From the NCBI GenBank assembly GCA_025454075.1, contig JALOPD010000011.1:1-31278 (forward strand): DNA of 31,278 nt, written 5' to 3'. Below, in pieces: positions 1 through 6,885 of the stretch. Below the pieces are notes generated by a model. That model saw only the letters and a list, made by a program, of their open reading frames with translations, ran no database searches and was not told the origin of the DNA. This DNA comes from Desulfobacterales bacterium. Its GTDB lineage: Bacteria > Desulfobacterota > Desulfobacteria > Desulfobacterales > UBA2174_A. Each line of letters starts with the position of its first letter. The stretch's first letter is position 1. The translations under genes and the position numbers were made by a program.

Positions 1-552
1 GCAGTACAGGTAGGCCGTGACCGTGTGGATGCTGACGGCCCAGGGGATCGAGATGTAGATCAGGGGCTTGAGCCAGCTCTGGTAGTGCACCCCCTGCCGC
101 TCGGCCTCGAGCACGTTCCAGCCGATGATGAGGTTCAGGAACAGGTAGCCGTTGAGCACGACCGTGTCCCAGAAGAGAACCGAGTTCGGCGTCGGGTAGA
201 GCAGCACGTTCATGACCCGCATGGGCTGGCCGAGGTCGACCAGGATGAAGGTGATGCACATGACCACTGAGGCGATCGCCAGGAACTCGCCCAGGATCGT
301 CACCTTGCCGTAGGCCTTGTAGTCGTGCAGGTAGTAGGGCAGCACCACCATGACACCCCCGGCGGCCACCCCGACCAGGAAGGTGAAATTCGCGATGTAG
401 AACCCCCAGGACACGTCCCGGTTCATACCGGTGATGCCCAGGCCGAAATCCAGCTGCTTCAGGTAGACCAGGAACCCCACCCCGGCCAAGCCGAGCAGCA
501 AGACCATCCATCCGTAGTACCGTTTAGACCCTTTTATGGCTAGCTCGAGCAT
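1..552 (-). CDS. dsrP: DsrP, integral membrane subunit of DsrMKJOP (partial, 3' end missing)
   Basis: NrfD/PsrC-type membrane subunit of the sulfite-reduction-associated DsrMKJOP complex; in this family the protein is a quinone-interacting membrane anchor for the periplasmic subunits DsrO and DsrJ. Only 184 codons are visible because the gene leaves the window at position 1. The visible part begins [14 protein letters not shown] and has hydrophobic segments at about residues 14-30, 50-75, 86-106 and 130-145, with the NrfD-like stretch [13 protein letters not shown] and a DLGQPMR loop. The ATG at 552-550 is preceded by a GAGGTG ribosome-binding site at 562-557 that overlaps the dsrO stop codon, leaving an 8-nt gap, so translation is probably coupled to dsrO. 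Gene order M-K-J-O-P makes the assignment firm; NrfD homologues from other complexes are the only real alternative. Confidence 0.93.
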   Translation of the reverse strand, partial: MLELAIKGSKRYYGWMVLLLGLAGVGFLVYLKQLDFGLGITGMNRDVSWGFYIANFTFLVGVAAGGVMVVLPYYLHDYKAYGKVTILGEFLAIASVVMCITFILVDLGQPMRVMNVLLYPTPNSVLFWDTVVLNGYLFLNLIIGWNVLEAERQGVHYQSWLKPLIYISIPWAVSIHTVTAYLYC

Positions 553-560
553 TTTTCACC

Positions 561-1346
561 TCACACGATATAGTAAACCGCCGGCTCGGTTCCCAGGTTG
601 ATTTTGCGCCGAAGGGTGTAGTTGGTTCGAATCAACTTCCGCACCTCGGATCCTTCGTCGAAGAGGTCGCCGAATGCGATCTTGCCCTTCGAGGCCTCGA
701 CGCAGGCGGGCAGCTTGCCCTCGGCCAGGAGCTCGTTGCAGAAGTTGCACTTCTCTACGACACCCTTCATGCGCGTGGGGAAGAGCTTGTTGGTTTCCTT
801 GATGAAGGGTCGCGGGTCCCGGTAGTTGAAGCTGCGCGCGCCGAAGGGGCAGGCCGCCATGCAGAACCGGCAGCCGATGCAGCGGTGGAAGTCCATCATC
901 ACGATGCCGTCCGACTCGCGCTTGAAAGTGGCCCTGGTGGGGCAGGCCCGCACGCAGGGCGGGTTTTCGCAGTGGTTGCAGAGCACCAGGAACGGCCGGT
1001 GGGCGACCTCATCCGCAATAAACCGGGTCGAGGTGGTTCCGCTGAAAGCGTGCTGGTACTCGGTCGCCCAGAGCCACTTGATCTCCCAGCGTTTGAAATC
1101 GATTTTGGGCACGTTGTGAATCTTGTGGCAGGCCTCGACCAGCGGCTCGACATCCGCCTCGGACTTGAACTTGCGGGTGTCGATCACCATGGCCCACTGT
1201 TTGGCGGTCAGGGCGCCCCTGGCGGGCCCGATCTTGGGTTCGGCCGCCGGCGGCCCGGCCGCCAGGGCGTCGAGCACCGGCGGCGTCGCCAGGGCCGCAG
1301 CCGAAAGCCCCAACAACTGTAGAACATGACGTCTGCTGGTATCCAT
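561..1346 (-). CDS. dsrO: DsrO, Tat-exported periplasmic iron-sulfur subunit
   Basis: Periplasmic ferredoxin-like electron-transfer subunit (NrfC/PhsB family) of DsrMKJOP, 261 aa. The N-terminus MDTSRRHVLQLLG followed by an Ala-rich hydrophobic stretch is a twin-arginine signal, so the protein is predicted to be exported folded with its clusters. Cysteine ligand sets are visible at residues 123/126/131/135, 156/159/162/166 and 200/203/215. The third set ends ACVEAS, with Ser219 where NrfC-like proteins usually carry a fourth Cys, so one cluster may have an altered ligand or nuclearity. The ATG was chosen because it starts exactly at the Tat signal and overlaps the dsrJ stop by 1 nt; the reading frame extends upstream through dsrJ but only as a shadow. 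The dsrP ribosome-binding site lies at its 3' end. Confidence 0.95.
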   Translation of the reverse strand: MDTSRRHVLQLLGLSAAALATPPVLDALAAGPPAAEPKIGPARGALTAKQWAMVIDTRKFKSEADVEPLVEACHKIHNVPKIDFKRWEIKWLWATEYQHAFSGTTSTRFIADEVAHRPFLVLCNHCENPPCVRACPTRATFKRESDGIVMMDFHRCIGCRFCMAACPFGARSFNYRDPRPFIKETNKLFPTRMKGVVEKCNFCNELLAEGKLPACVEASKGKIAFGDLFDEGSEVRKLIRTNYTLRRKINLGTEPAVYYIV

Positions 1347-1735
1347 CACGATTTCTCCTTCGGGGGTTCGGTGTGGCAGTCGTAACAGTAGGGCCGGACG
1401 GAGGCGTAGTTGTGGCATTTGTCGCAGAAATCCGCCTTGTTGGAGTGGCAGTCCAGGCAGGTGTTGGAAAGGCTCATGACGAACTCCTTGCCCTTGGGGT
1501 TCGTGTAGACGCGCTGGCCTCCTCGGACCACCTCCTCGCGCCAGAGATCGAGAATCTGCATGTGCTCGGCCCGCATGTACTCCTTGGATAGCACGCACTC
1601 CTTGGCCGCCTTGGCTTTGTCCGTGAGCTTGACCTCGGGCGGCGGCACCGCTTTGCCCCGGTTGTACCAGAAGGGGAACAAGACGATCAGGAGAAAAACG
1701 ACCACCCCTGTAATAATCCATTTTTTATCATTCAT
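1346..1735 (-). CDS. dsrJ: DsrJ, triheme c-type cytochrome
   Basis: Small periplasmic triheme cytochrome of DsrMKJOP, 129 aa. An uncleaved or weakly cleaved N-terminal membrane segment covers about residues 6-23. Three CxxCH heme-binding motifs are present: CLDCH (93-97), CDKCH (104-108) and CYDCH (117-121). A conserved extra cysteine at residue 47 lies in the context ECVLSKEYMR; in characterised DsrJ proteins a Cys in this region is an axial heme ligand (His/Cys coordination), which is a hallmark of the family. The gene overlaps dsrK by 8 nt upstream and dsrO by 1 nt downstream, indicating translational coupling in the operon. The maturation of its hemes would need a cytochrome c assembly system; a CcsA-type protein is encoded at 12230-13048. 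Confidence 0.95.
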   Translation of the reverse strand: MNDKKWIITGVVVFLLIVLFPFWYNRGKAVPPPEVKLTDKAKAAKECVLSKEYMRAEHMQILDLWREEVVRGGQRVYTNPKGKEFVMSLSNTCLDCHSNKADFCDKCHNYASVRPYCYDCHTEPPKEKS

Positions 1736-3374
1736 CGGATTCGCCCTCCGCTTGTGCCTTGAGTTCTTCGAACTCCTCTCCCCTCAGGTTGGTGGTGCGT
1801 TCGTTCTGGCCGGGCATGTTCAAGGCGTTGGCCACCAGCTCGTGCACCCCCGTGACCTGCACCCCCGGCACCCAGTAGTCCACCAGCGTCGGCAACACCG
1901 CCCGGTCGATGGCGCAGATGGTGGCGAGCATGTTGACGCCATAGCTGTCGTGCACGTGCTTGACGGCGTTGCCACGCGGCAGGCCGCCTGCCAGGCGCAG
2001 CTCCATGTTCTCGCCGGCGTTCAGACCCGACCCGCTGCCGCAGCAGAAGGTCTGCTCGCGGATGGTGTTCGGCGGCATTTCGTAGAAGTGGTTGCAGACG
2101 TTCTGGATCACGTAGCGCGGCTCCTCGAAAAGCCCCATGCCGCGCGCGGGGTTGCAGGAGTCATGGTAAGTGACCTTGAGGTAGTCGTTGCGGCTTTTGT
2201 CGAGCTCGAGCTTGCCGTTGCGGATCAGGTCCGCGGTGAACTCGGTGATGTGCACCATCTTGTTGGACTTGGCCTGTTCGAAGCGCGTCCCGGTGATGGG
2301 GTTGACGGGCACATCCAGGAAGTCCGCCGGGCCGTTCATGGTGTCCATGTACTGGTTGATCACCCGCCACATGTGCCCGCACTCGCCGCCCAGGATCCAC
2401 TTCACCCCCAGGCGCTTGGCCTCAGCGTACATCTTGGAGTTCAGCCGCTTCATGGTCTCATGCGAGGTGAAAAACCCGAAGTTGCCGCCCTCGGAGGCGT
2501 AAGTGCTCCAGGTGATGTCCAACCCGTACTTTTCCTCCAAGTAGTGGAACAGCATGAGGTAGCCCATGGCCGTGTAGGTGCCGGGGTCGGCGAAAACGTC
2601 GCCGGAGGGGGTGATGAACAGGATGTCCGCCCCCTTCTTCATGAACTTCGGCTTCACCCGCACCCCGGTTTTCTCCTCGATGTCATCGACGAAAAAGTCG
2701 AGCATGTCCTTGAAGGCGTGCGGCTGAATGCCCAGGTGGTTGCCGTTCATGTAGCAGTTGGACACCGGGGTCGCGATCCAGTCGATGTTGAGCCCCAGCA
2801 GGTTGAGCAGCTCGCGGCCCATGATGGTGATCTCAGCGGTGTCGATGCCGTAGGGGCAGAAGAGCGAGCAGCGGCGGCACTCCGAACACTGGAACAGGTA
2901 GTACCACCACTCCTTGAGCACGTTGAGGCTCATGGGCCGGGCGCCGTTCAGCTTGCCCAGGATCCTGCCCATGCGGCTGAAGTCGTTGCGGTAGACCGAG
3001 CGCAGGAGCTCGGCTCTCACGACCGGCATGTTCTTGGGGTCGCCGGTGCCGATGAAATAGTGGCACTTGTCGGCGCAGGCGCCGCAGCGCACGCAGATGT
3101 CCATGAAGACCTTGAAGGAGCGGAAGCGCTCCAGACGCTCCTTGAAGCCTTCGTGGATGATCTGCTGCCAGTTCTCCGGCAGGTGCCAGTCGTCCTCAAC
3201 GGGGTTCCACGGCCGGGCGTTGGGCAGCCCCAGGGTGGCCACGCTCTTGGGGTTTGAGGCGTAGCAGTACATGCCTTTGCGGATCTCGACCGGCGTCTCC
3301 ATCCAGTCGGTCCGGGGGGGCTGGTAGTTCAGCTGGTCCAGTACATCTTGCGGTTTCGGTTTCGCTTCAGCCAT
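1728..3374 (-). CDS. dsrK: DsrK, cytoplasmic HdrD-like iron-sulfur subunit
   Basis: Cytoplasmic catalytic subunit of DsrMKJOP, related to heterodisulfide reductase HdrD, 548 aa. It is thought to use the DsrC trisulfide as substrate, linking membrane electron transfer to sulfite reduction. Two 4Fe-4S motifs are visible: CVRCGACADKC (94-104) and CSECRRCSLFCP (163-174). The C-terminal half carries CCG-type cysteines: Cys332 in GGECGHMWR, Cys407 in HDSCNPARG and Cys444-Cys445 in FCCGSGSG, which bind the noncubane cluster in this family. There are no membrane segments, consistent with anchoring by DsrM. The start codon is 3 nt after the dsrM stop, with an AGGAG ribosome-binding site inside the dsrM 3' end. 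The length and motif order match full-length DsrK, so it appears intact. Confidence 0.96.
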   Translation of the reverse strand: MAEAKPKPQDVLDQLNYQPPRTDWMETPVEIRKGMYCYASNPKSVATLGLPNARPWNPVEDDWHLPENWQQIIHEGFKERLERFRSFKVFMDICVRCGACADKCHYFIGTGDPKNMPVVRAELLRSVYRNDFSRMGRILGKLNGARPMSLNVLKEWWYYLFQCSECRRCSLFCPYGIDTAEITIMGRELLNLLGLNIDWIATPVSNCYMNGNHLGIQPHAFKDMLDFFVDDIEEKTGVRVKPKFMKKGADILFITPSGDVFADPGTYTAMGYLMLFHYLEEKYGLDITWSTYASEGGNFGFFTSHETMKRLNSKMYAEAKRLGVKWILGGECGHMWRVINQYMDTMNGPADFLDVPVNPITGTRFEQAKSNKMVHITEFTADLIRNGKLELDKSRNDYLKVTYHDSCNPARGMGLFEEPRYVIQNVCNHFYEMPPNTIREQTFCCGSGSGLNAGENMELRLAGGLPRGNAVKHVHDSYGVNMLATICAIDRAVLPTLVDYWVPGVQVTGVHELVANALNMPGQNERTTNLRGEEFEELKAQAEGESDE

Positions 3375-3377
3375 GTC

Positions 3378-4433
3378 TTACTCCTTCTCTGCCGCTGGTT
3401 CCGCGGGGGCTTCGAGCGGCTTATCCACGGGCAGCCCGGCCTCGACCATTTTTTCTCGGAACTCCTCTTCGTATTCTTCGTACGTGTGGATGTGAACGGG
3501 GTAGTTCCAGGGATTGACGTGGCGGTAGGCCCGGGTGTTGCCGAGCATGTTGCGCGTGGGGCTAAGGAAAATCCCGCCGAGATGCATCAGCTTGCTGTAG
3601 GGAAAATAGGCAAGCAGCGTGCAAACGAAAAACAGGTGGATGTAAAAGATGGCGCCGATCCCCTCCGGAACGGTCGGGTGAAACGTCACCAGCCCCATGG
3701 TCAGCTGCTTGGCCGCGTTGATGTCGATCTTGGTGACGTAGCGCATCATGATGCCGCTGAAGGCGATGCTGAAAATCAGGATGAGCGGGAAGAAATCCGA
3801 GGCGAGCGAGATGTAGCGCACCGTGGGGATGACGATCCGGCGCACCGCTAAGTAGACGACAGCGGCCAGCAGCACGATGCCGGACAGGTACACGCCCGGC
3901 AGCCCGAACTGGAACTGCGGGTAGATGATCTCGATACGGAAGAAGCTGTCGATCGTCTCGAGCAGCTGCACGCACCACGGCACCGGCTCCAGGAAAAACC
4001 GGGTGTGCCGCAACAGCACCGTGAGAAACGCGTAGTGGAAGGCCAGCGCCCCCACCCACAGGAAGATTTCCAGCTGGTAGAAGAGCTTGCCCTCCTTGAG
4101 CTTCATGCGGGTGTTGCGAAACAGCGAGCGAAAGGTCAAAACCTCGAAGACCATGCGCATGAACACCCCGAATTTGCTGGAAGGGTTGTCGAACTTCGCG
4201 TCCTGGATCCAGTCGAAGGATTTCGCCTGGCCGCCGGTGGTGGGGATGGCGAAGGGCACGGCCGACCGCGACCAGCCCAGCACCTTGCGCGCAAAACCCA
4301 CCACGAACACGAGCACGGCCAGGTAAGGGATGGCGACCCCGAAGAGCCACTGCAGTCCGATGGACACCCCCACCCAGGCGATCAGAAAAAGAACCAGCAC
4401 GGCAATGAATGCGAACATGTACCTTTTATTCAT
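3378..4433 (-). CDS. dsrM: DsrM, membrane b-type cytochrome (NarI-like)
   Basis: Membrane cytochrome b subunit of DsrMKJOP, 351 aa, related to the NarI subunit of nitrate reductase; it takes electrons from menaquinol and passes them to DsrK. Hydrophobic segments are seen at about residues 7-25, 33-49, 120-143, 181-199, 212-230 and 257-277. Candidate heme-ligand histidines lie in the segments ALAFHYAFL, FHPTVP and YIHLFF. The N-terminus has two membrane segments before the NarI-like core, as usual for sulfate reducers. The C-terminal tail is rich in Glu, Pro and Ala. The ATG has a good GAGGTG ribosome-binding site. An 85-nt gap separates it from the upstream RsbRD-like gene, with no terminator seen, so cotranscription from the promoter at 5147-5175 is likely. 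Confidence 0.95.
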   Translation of the reverse strand: MNKRYMFAFIAVLVLFLIAWVGVSIGLQWLFGVAIPYLAVLVFVVGFARKVLGWSRSAVPFAIPTTGGQAKSFDWIQDAKFDNPSSKFGVFMRMVFEVLTFRSLFRNTRMKLKEGKLFYQLEIFLWVGALAFHYAFLTVLLRHTRFFLEPVPWCVQLLETIDSFFRIEIIYPQFQFGLPGVYLSGIVLLAAVVYLAVRRIVIPTVRYISLASDFFPLILIFSIAFSGIMMRYVTKIDINAAKQLTMGLVTFHPTVPEGIGAIFYIHLFFVCTLLAYFPYSKLMHLGGIFLSPTRNMLGNTRAYRHVNPWNYPVHIHTYEEYEEEFREKMVEAGLPVDKPLEAPAEPAAEKE

Positions 4434-4518
4434 CGATCAACACCTCGCAGACGATCTGCGTTTCAGCGGCCGGCATCGGCCCGTCGAAACGTCACGGAAT
4501 GTGGTTGACCACAGCTCG

Positions 4519-5052
4519 TCAGGCATCCGGAACCTCTCCCGGATCCTTTGAAATCAAACCGGCCCTTTCGAAGGCCTTGAAAGTGCGGTTGCGGGTTTCG
4601 TTGGCCTTAAGCTCATAGATCTTCTCCCGGCAGGCGATGTAAATGTCGAAGGCGGCCAGGCCCATCTGGTCGATGCGCGCCTCGATCTCCAGGAACTGCC
4701 GGGTCGTGTCCGCATCCTGAAGATTTTTGCCGAACATATCGATCAGGATGCTTTTCAAGGAGAAGATGAAAGCGGTGGCGCGCGCGGGGGTGAGATTCTG
4801 CACGGCGCGGATCCGCATGATCGGATCCAGATACGTCGTAATGGTGCCGGCGTCCATGCCTCCCACGAGCTGATCGAACAGGGCTTCCACGCCCTTGAGG
4901 GTGTGGCTGCCGACGGGGTTGGCAAACTGGTCTTTCTGGCTTTTGATGAAGGCGGCGGTATCCGGTGCGTAGGCGTGAATCGCGGAATCAAACCATCTGG
5001 AAATGATTGCGGAGCGCTGCTTGGTTATCAGGCTGACCAATCCCTCTGCCAT
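4519..5052 (-). CDS. Stand-alone RsbRD N-terminal-domain-like protein upstream of dsrMKJOP
   Basis: 177-aa soluble, largely helical protein beginning MAEGLVSLITKQR. The pattern (AIISRWF near the N-terminus, a helical bundle, then a helix with NPVGSHTLKG) resembles the RsbT co-antagonist RsbRD N-terminal sensor-type domain, but there is no STAS domain after it. This is a family-level impression, not a proven assignment. Small RsbRD_N-like genes commonly precede dsrMKJOP in Desulfobacterota, so a role in regulating, assembling or sensing for the complex is possible; nothing in the sequence shows which. The reading frame is open further upstream, to 5376, but that extension crosses the divergent promoter region and is not protein-like, so the ATG at 5052 was chosen. 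It is the first gene after the strong minus-strand promoter at 5147-5175. Confidence 0.75.
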   Translation of the reverse strand: MAEGLVSLITKQRSAIISRWFDSAIHAYAPDTAAFIKSQKDQFANPVGSHTLKGVEALFDQLVGGMDAGTITTYLDPIMRIRAVQNLTPARATAFIFSLKSILIDMFGKNLQDADTTRQFLEIEARIDQMGLAAFDIYIACREKIYELKANETRNRTFKAFERAGLISKDPGEVPDA

Positions 5053-5146
5053 ATGGACGACGCCAGTCCGCCTCTCGGAATCGGGTTTAATTCCAGCAAG
5101 CTCAAGGGTATTGACACGGTAATCTGAGTCGGGCGATGGACGAATT

Positions 5147-5175
5147 TTAATAGACGAGTTGGTGCCCCATGTCAA
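5147..5175 (-). promoter_or_regulatory. Sigma70-type promoter for the RsbRD-like/dsrMKJOP operon
   Basis: On the minus strand TTGACA (5175-5170) is followed after exactly 17 bp by TATTAA (5152-5147). The -35 is a perfect match and the -10 matches 4 of 6. It lies about 95 bp before the first start codon of the operon, leaving a leader of roughly 85-90 nt. It is back to back with the plus-strand promoter at 5191-5218. Confidence 0.65.
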
Positions 5176-5190
5176 GGGCAATCCCGCATA

Positions 5191-5218
5191 TTGACTGGCG
5201 TCTAAATCCATATAGAAT
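5191..5218 (+). promoter_or_regulatory. Sigma70-type promoter for the gene at 5276
   Basis: TTGACT (5191-5196), a 16-bp spacer and TAGAAT (5213-5218), each 5 of 6 to consensus. The first start codon is at 5276 with a GAGGAGG ribosome-binding site. The two divergent -35 boxes are only 15 bp apart, so one bound regulator could affect both directions. Confidence 0.6.
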
Positions 5219-5275
5219 GAACCGCACCATAAATGAGCGGCGGACGGGAGCCCCTGCGCTGCAGAGGAGGAGAGG

Positions 5276-5824
5276 ATGTACTTTGAAAAGTCCGGCAAAG
5301 AGAACACGGAACGAACCCTGGAGCTTGCGGCCGCGCGCGCCGGGGAGTTGGGGATCACCGAAGCGGTGCTGGCCACTTCGAAGGGCGAGACGGCCTACCG
5401 GGCGATAGAAATTTTGAAAGGGCTCCGGATCGTGGTGGTGACCTACCATTGCGGTTTCAAGGAGCCCTTCAAAAACGTCATGCCCGAAGATGTGCGCGGT
5501 GAACTTCAACGCAAGGGGGTAACGGTGGTGACTGCCAGCCACTCGCTGTCCGGGATCGAACGCTCGGTGGCCGCCCGCCACTCGGGGGTCTATCCCGTCC
5601 TGCTGATGGCCGACACCCTCAAGCTCTTCGGCCAGGGCACCAAGGTGGCGGTGGAGGTCGCGGTCATGGCCGCGGATGCCGGGGCCCTCAGCGGGCAGGA
5701 TATCGTCTCCATCGGCGGCTCCGGAAGGGGGGCGGACACGGCCCTGGTTCTCAAACCGGCCCACCAGAACAATTTTTTCGAGCTGAGGGTTCGTGAAATC
5801 ATCTGCAAGCCGCGGGATTTTTAG
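5276..5824 (+). CDS. Pyruvate-kinase C-terminal-like alpha/beta domain protein
   Basis: 182-aa soluble protein consisting of one alpha/beta domain like the C-terminal (allosteric) domain of pyruvate kinase, without the catalytic barrel. It resembles the small COG1751-type uncharacterised family known from archaea and anaerobic bacteria. Visible features are the N-terminal EKSGKENTERTLELA (a typical start for the family), LATSKGETAYRA, VVVTYHCGF, TASHSLSGIERSV and the glycine-rich SIGGSGRGADTALVL near the C-terminus. The ATG has a strong GAGGAGG ribosome-binding site. It begins a short rightward group with a zinc-ribbon gene (3-nt gap) and trmL. No reaction is assigned to this family as far as I know; the allosteric-site fold suggests binding of a phosphorylated ligand, which is inference only. 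Confidence 0.8.
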   Translation: MYFEKSGKENTERTLELAAARAGELGITEAVLATSKGETAYRAIEILKGLRIVVVTYHCGFKEPFKNVMPEDVRGELQRKGVTVVTASHSLSGIERSVAARHSGVYPVLLMADTLKLFGQGTKVAVEVAVMAADAGALSGQDIVSIGGSGRGADTALVLKPAHQNNFFELRVREIICKPRDF

Positions 5825-5827
5825 AGG

Positions 5828-6139
5828 ATGCTTGAAACCTTCTTTTTTTTCATCGGAGGCGTTCAGCCCAAGGTCAAGGTCCTGGACGAACACCCCCGGC
5901 GCTGCCCGCGCTGCGGCTTGAACCAGGCGCGCCTCAAGCGCGTGGATCACTACCTGAGTCTTTTTTTCATCCCCGTGTTGCGGGTGAAAACCGGCGAGCC
6001 GATGCTCATCTGCGACCGTTGTGAGACGCCCGCGGCCGATACCGCGCCGGCGACAAAGGCGGCGAAAACCTGCCGTTTCTGCAGGAAAGATTCCCCGGCC
6101 GATTATGCGTTTTGCCCCTTCTGCGGCCGTCGGCTGTAG
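5828..6139 (+). CDS. Small double zinc-ribbon protein
   Basis: 103-aa protein with four Cys pairs forming two probable zinc sites: CPRCG (near residue 26) with CDRC (near 62), and CRFC (near 82) with CPFCG (near 96). The N-terminal MLETFFFFIGGVQPK is hydrophobic and the middle part YLSLFFIPVLRV resembles the conserved core of the zinc-ribbon_15-type family of small bacterial proteins. The function is unknown; zinc-ribbon proteins of this kind often act in nucleic-acid or protein binding, but nothing here decides it. The gene starts 3 nt after the pyruvate-kinase-like gene, with AGAGG directly upstream, so the two are likely translated together. trmL starts 35 nt downstream. Confidence 0.75.
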   Translation: MLETFFFFIGGVQPKVKVLDEHPRRCPRCGLNQARLKRVDHYLSLFFIPVLRVKTGEPMLICDRCETPAADTAPATKAAKTCRFCRKDSPADYAFCPFCGRRL

Positions 6140-6174
6140 CCGCCCGCGACGGACGGACGCGGATCGTTATTGCG

Positions 6175-6693
6175 ATGAACGACGCAAAGCCAGCCGCTCA
6201 GCTCCGTCGCCCGGAACGCCACGTGGTTCTCGTTGAGCCCGAGATCCACTGGAACACGGGCAACATCGGCCGCACCTGCCTGGCGGCCGATGCCTACCTG
6301 CACCTGATCAGACCGCTGGGCTTTTCCCTGGAGAGCAACAAGGTGAAACGGGCGGGGCTCGACTACTGGGAGCAGGTGAATTTGCGGGTGTGGGAGAGCT
6401 TCGATGCACTAACCGAGGAGTTGACGCTGCTGGACGCCGAGGTGGCTCTGTTCGCCAAGGCCGGGGCCCGCTCTTTCTGGTGCATGCCGTCCAGGACTCG
6501 CATGTTTCTGGTCTTCGGGTCTGAAACCAGAGGGCTGCCCCGCGCCCTTTTAGAGCGCTACGCCGCCTCCACGTACCATATCCCTATAACGGACCGCACG
6601 CGCTCTCTGAACCTTTCAACCGCGGCCGGTATCGTCCTTTACGAGAGCCTGCGCCACGCCCCGCCCCCGCATGCCTGGGGCGCAACCATGTGA
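6175..6693 (+). CDS. trmL: tRNA (cytidine(34)-2'-O)-methyltransferase TrmL
   Basis: SPOUT-class (trefoil knot) RNA methyltransferase, 172 aa, that 2'-O-methylates the wobble base of tRNA-Leu isoacceptors using S-adenosylmethionine. Family motifs are in order: LVEPEIHWNTGNIGRTC (20-36; motif 1), FGSETRGLP (about 113-121; motif 2) and SLNLSTAAGIVLYE (about 143-156; motif 3). The size is typical of TrmL (about 155-170 aa). The frame is open to 6112, but the ATG at 6175 is chosen because the conserved domain starts at RHVVLVEP and the upstream part overlaps the zinc-ribbon gene. It ends the rightward group; clpB has its own promoter downstream. Other SPOUT methylases (TrmJ, LasT) are less likely given the size and the IHWNTGN signature. 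Confidence 0.9.
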   Translation: MNDAKPAAQLRRPERHVVLVEPEIHWNTGNIGRTCLAADAYLHLIRPLGFSLESNKVKRAGLDYWEQVNLRVWESFDALTEELTLLDAEVALFAKAGARSFWCMPSRTRMFLVFGSETRGLPRALLERYAASTYHIPITDRTRSLNLSTAAGIVLYESLRHAPPPHAWGATM

Positions 6694-6800
6694 AAGACCC
6701 GATTCCGGCGTGACGCTTCATCCTCAACCGCTGCGGTATGAGCTTCAGGAACGCCGCGCGGCGCAGGATTCGCATGAGCGATCGATCCGTTTCAGCGGTT
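6694..6800. other. Intergenic stretch between trmL and the clpB promoter
   Basis: No convincing gene here. It contains a 12-bp GC palindrome CGCCGCGCGGCG (6752-6763) without a following T run. I see no intrinsic terminator for trmL. Confidence 0.5.
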
Positions 6801-6829
6801 TTGACATGATTTGGGTGTGTGATTACTTT
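6801..6829 (+). promoter_or_regulatory. Candidate sigma70-type promoter of clpB
   Basis: TTGACA (6801-6806), a 17-bp spacer and TACTTT (6824-6829; 3 of 6). It lies about 57 bp before the clpB start. No CIRCE inverted repeat was found between this site and the start; a heat-shock sigma factor site cannot be excluded by eye. Confidence 0.45.
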
Positions 6830-6885
6830 TTGTGAAAAATTAAACGTAATAATGGCGATTCTGCCTGAAGTGTTGAGGAGGAAAA

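Noticed and set aside
1560..3257. Long 565-codon open frame on the plus strand
   Set aside because: It is the antisense shadow of dsrK and dsrJ, which have complete motifs and operon context; the shadow protein is His/Val/Arg rich without any family motif.
6829..6885. CIRCE heat-shock operator before clpB
   Set aside because: No TTAGCACTC-N9-GAGTGCTAA-like repeat is present.
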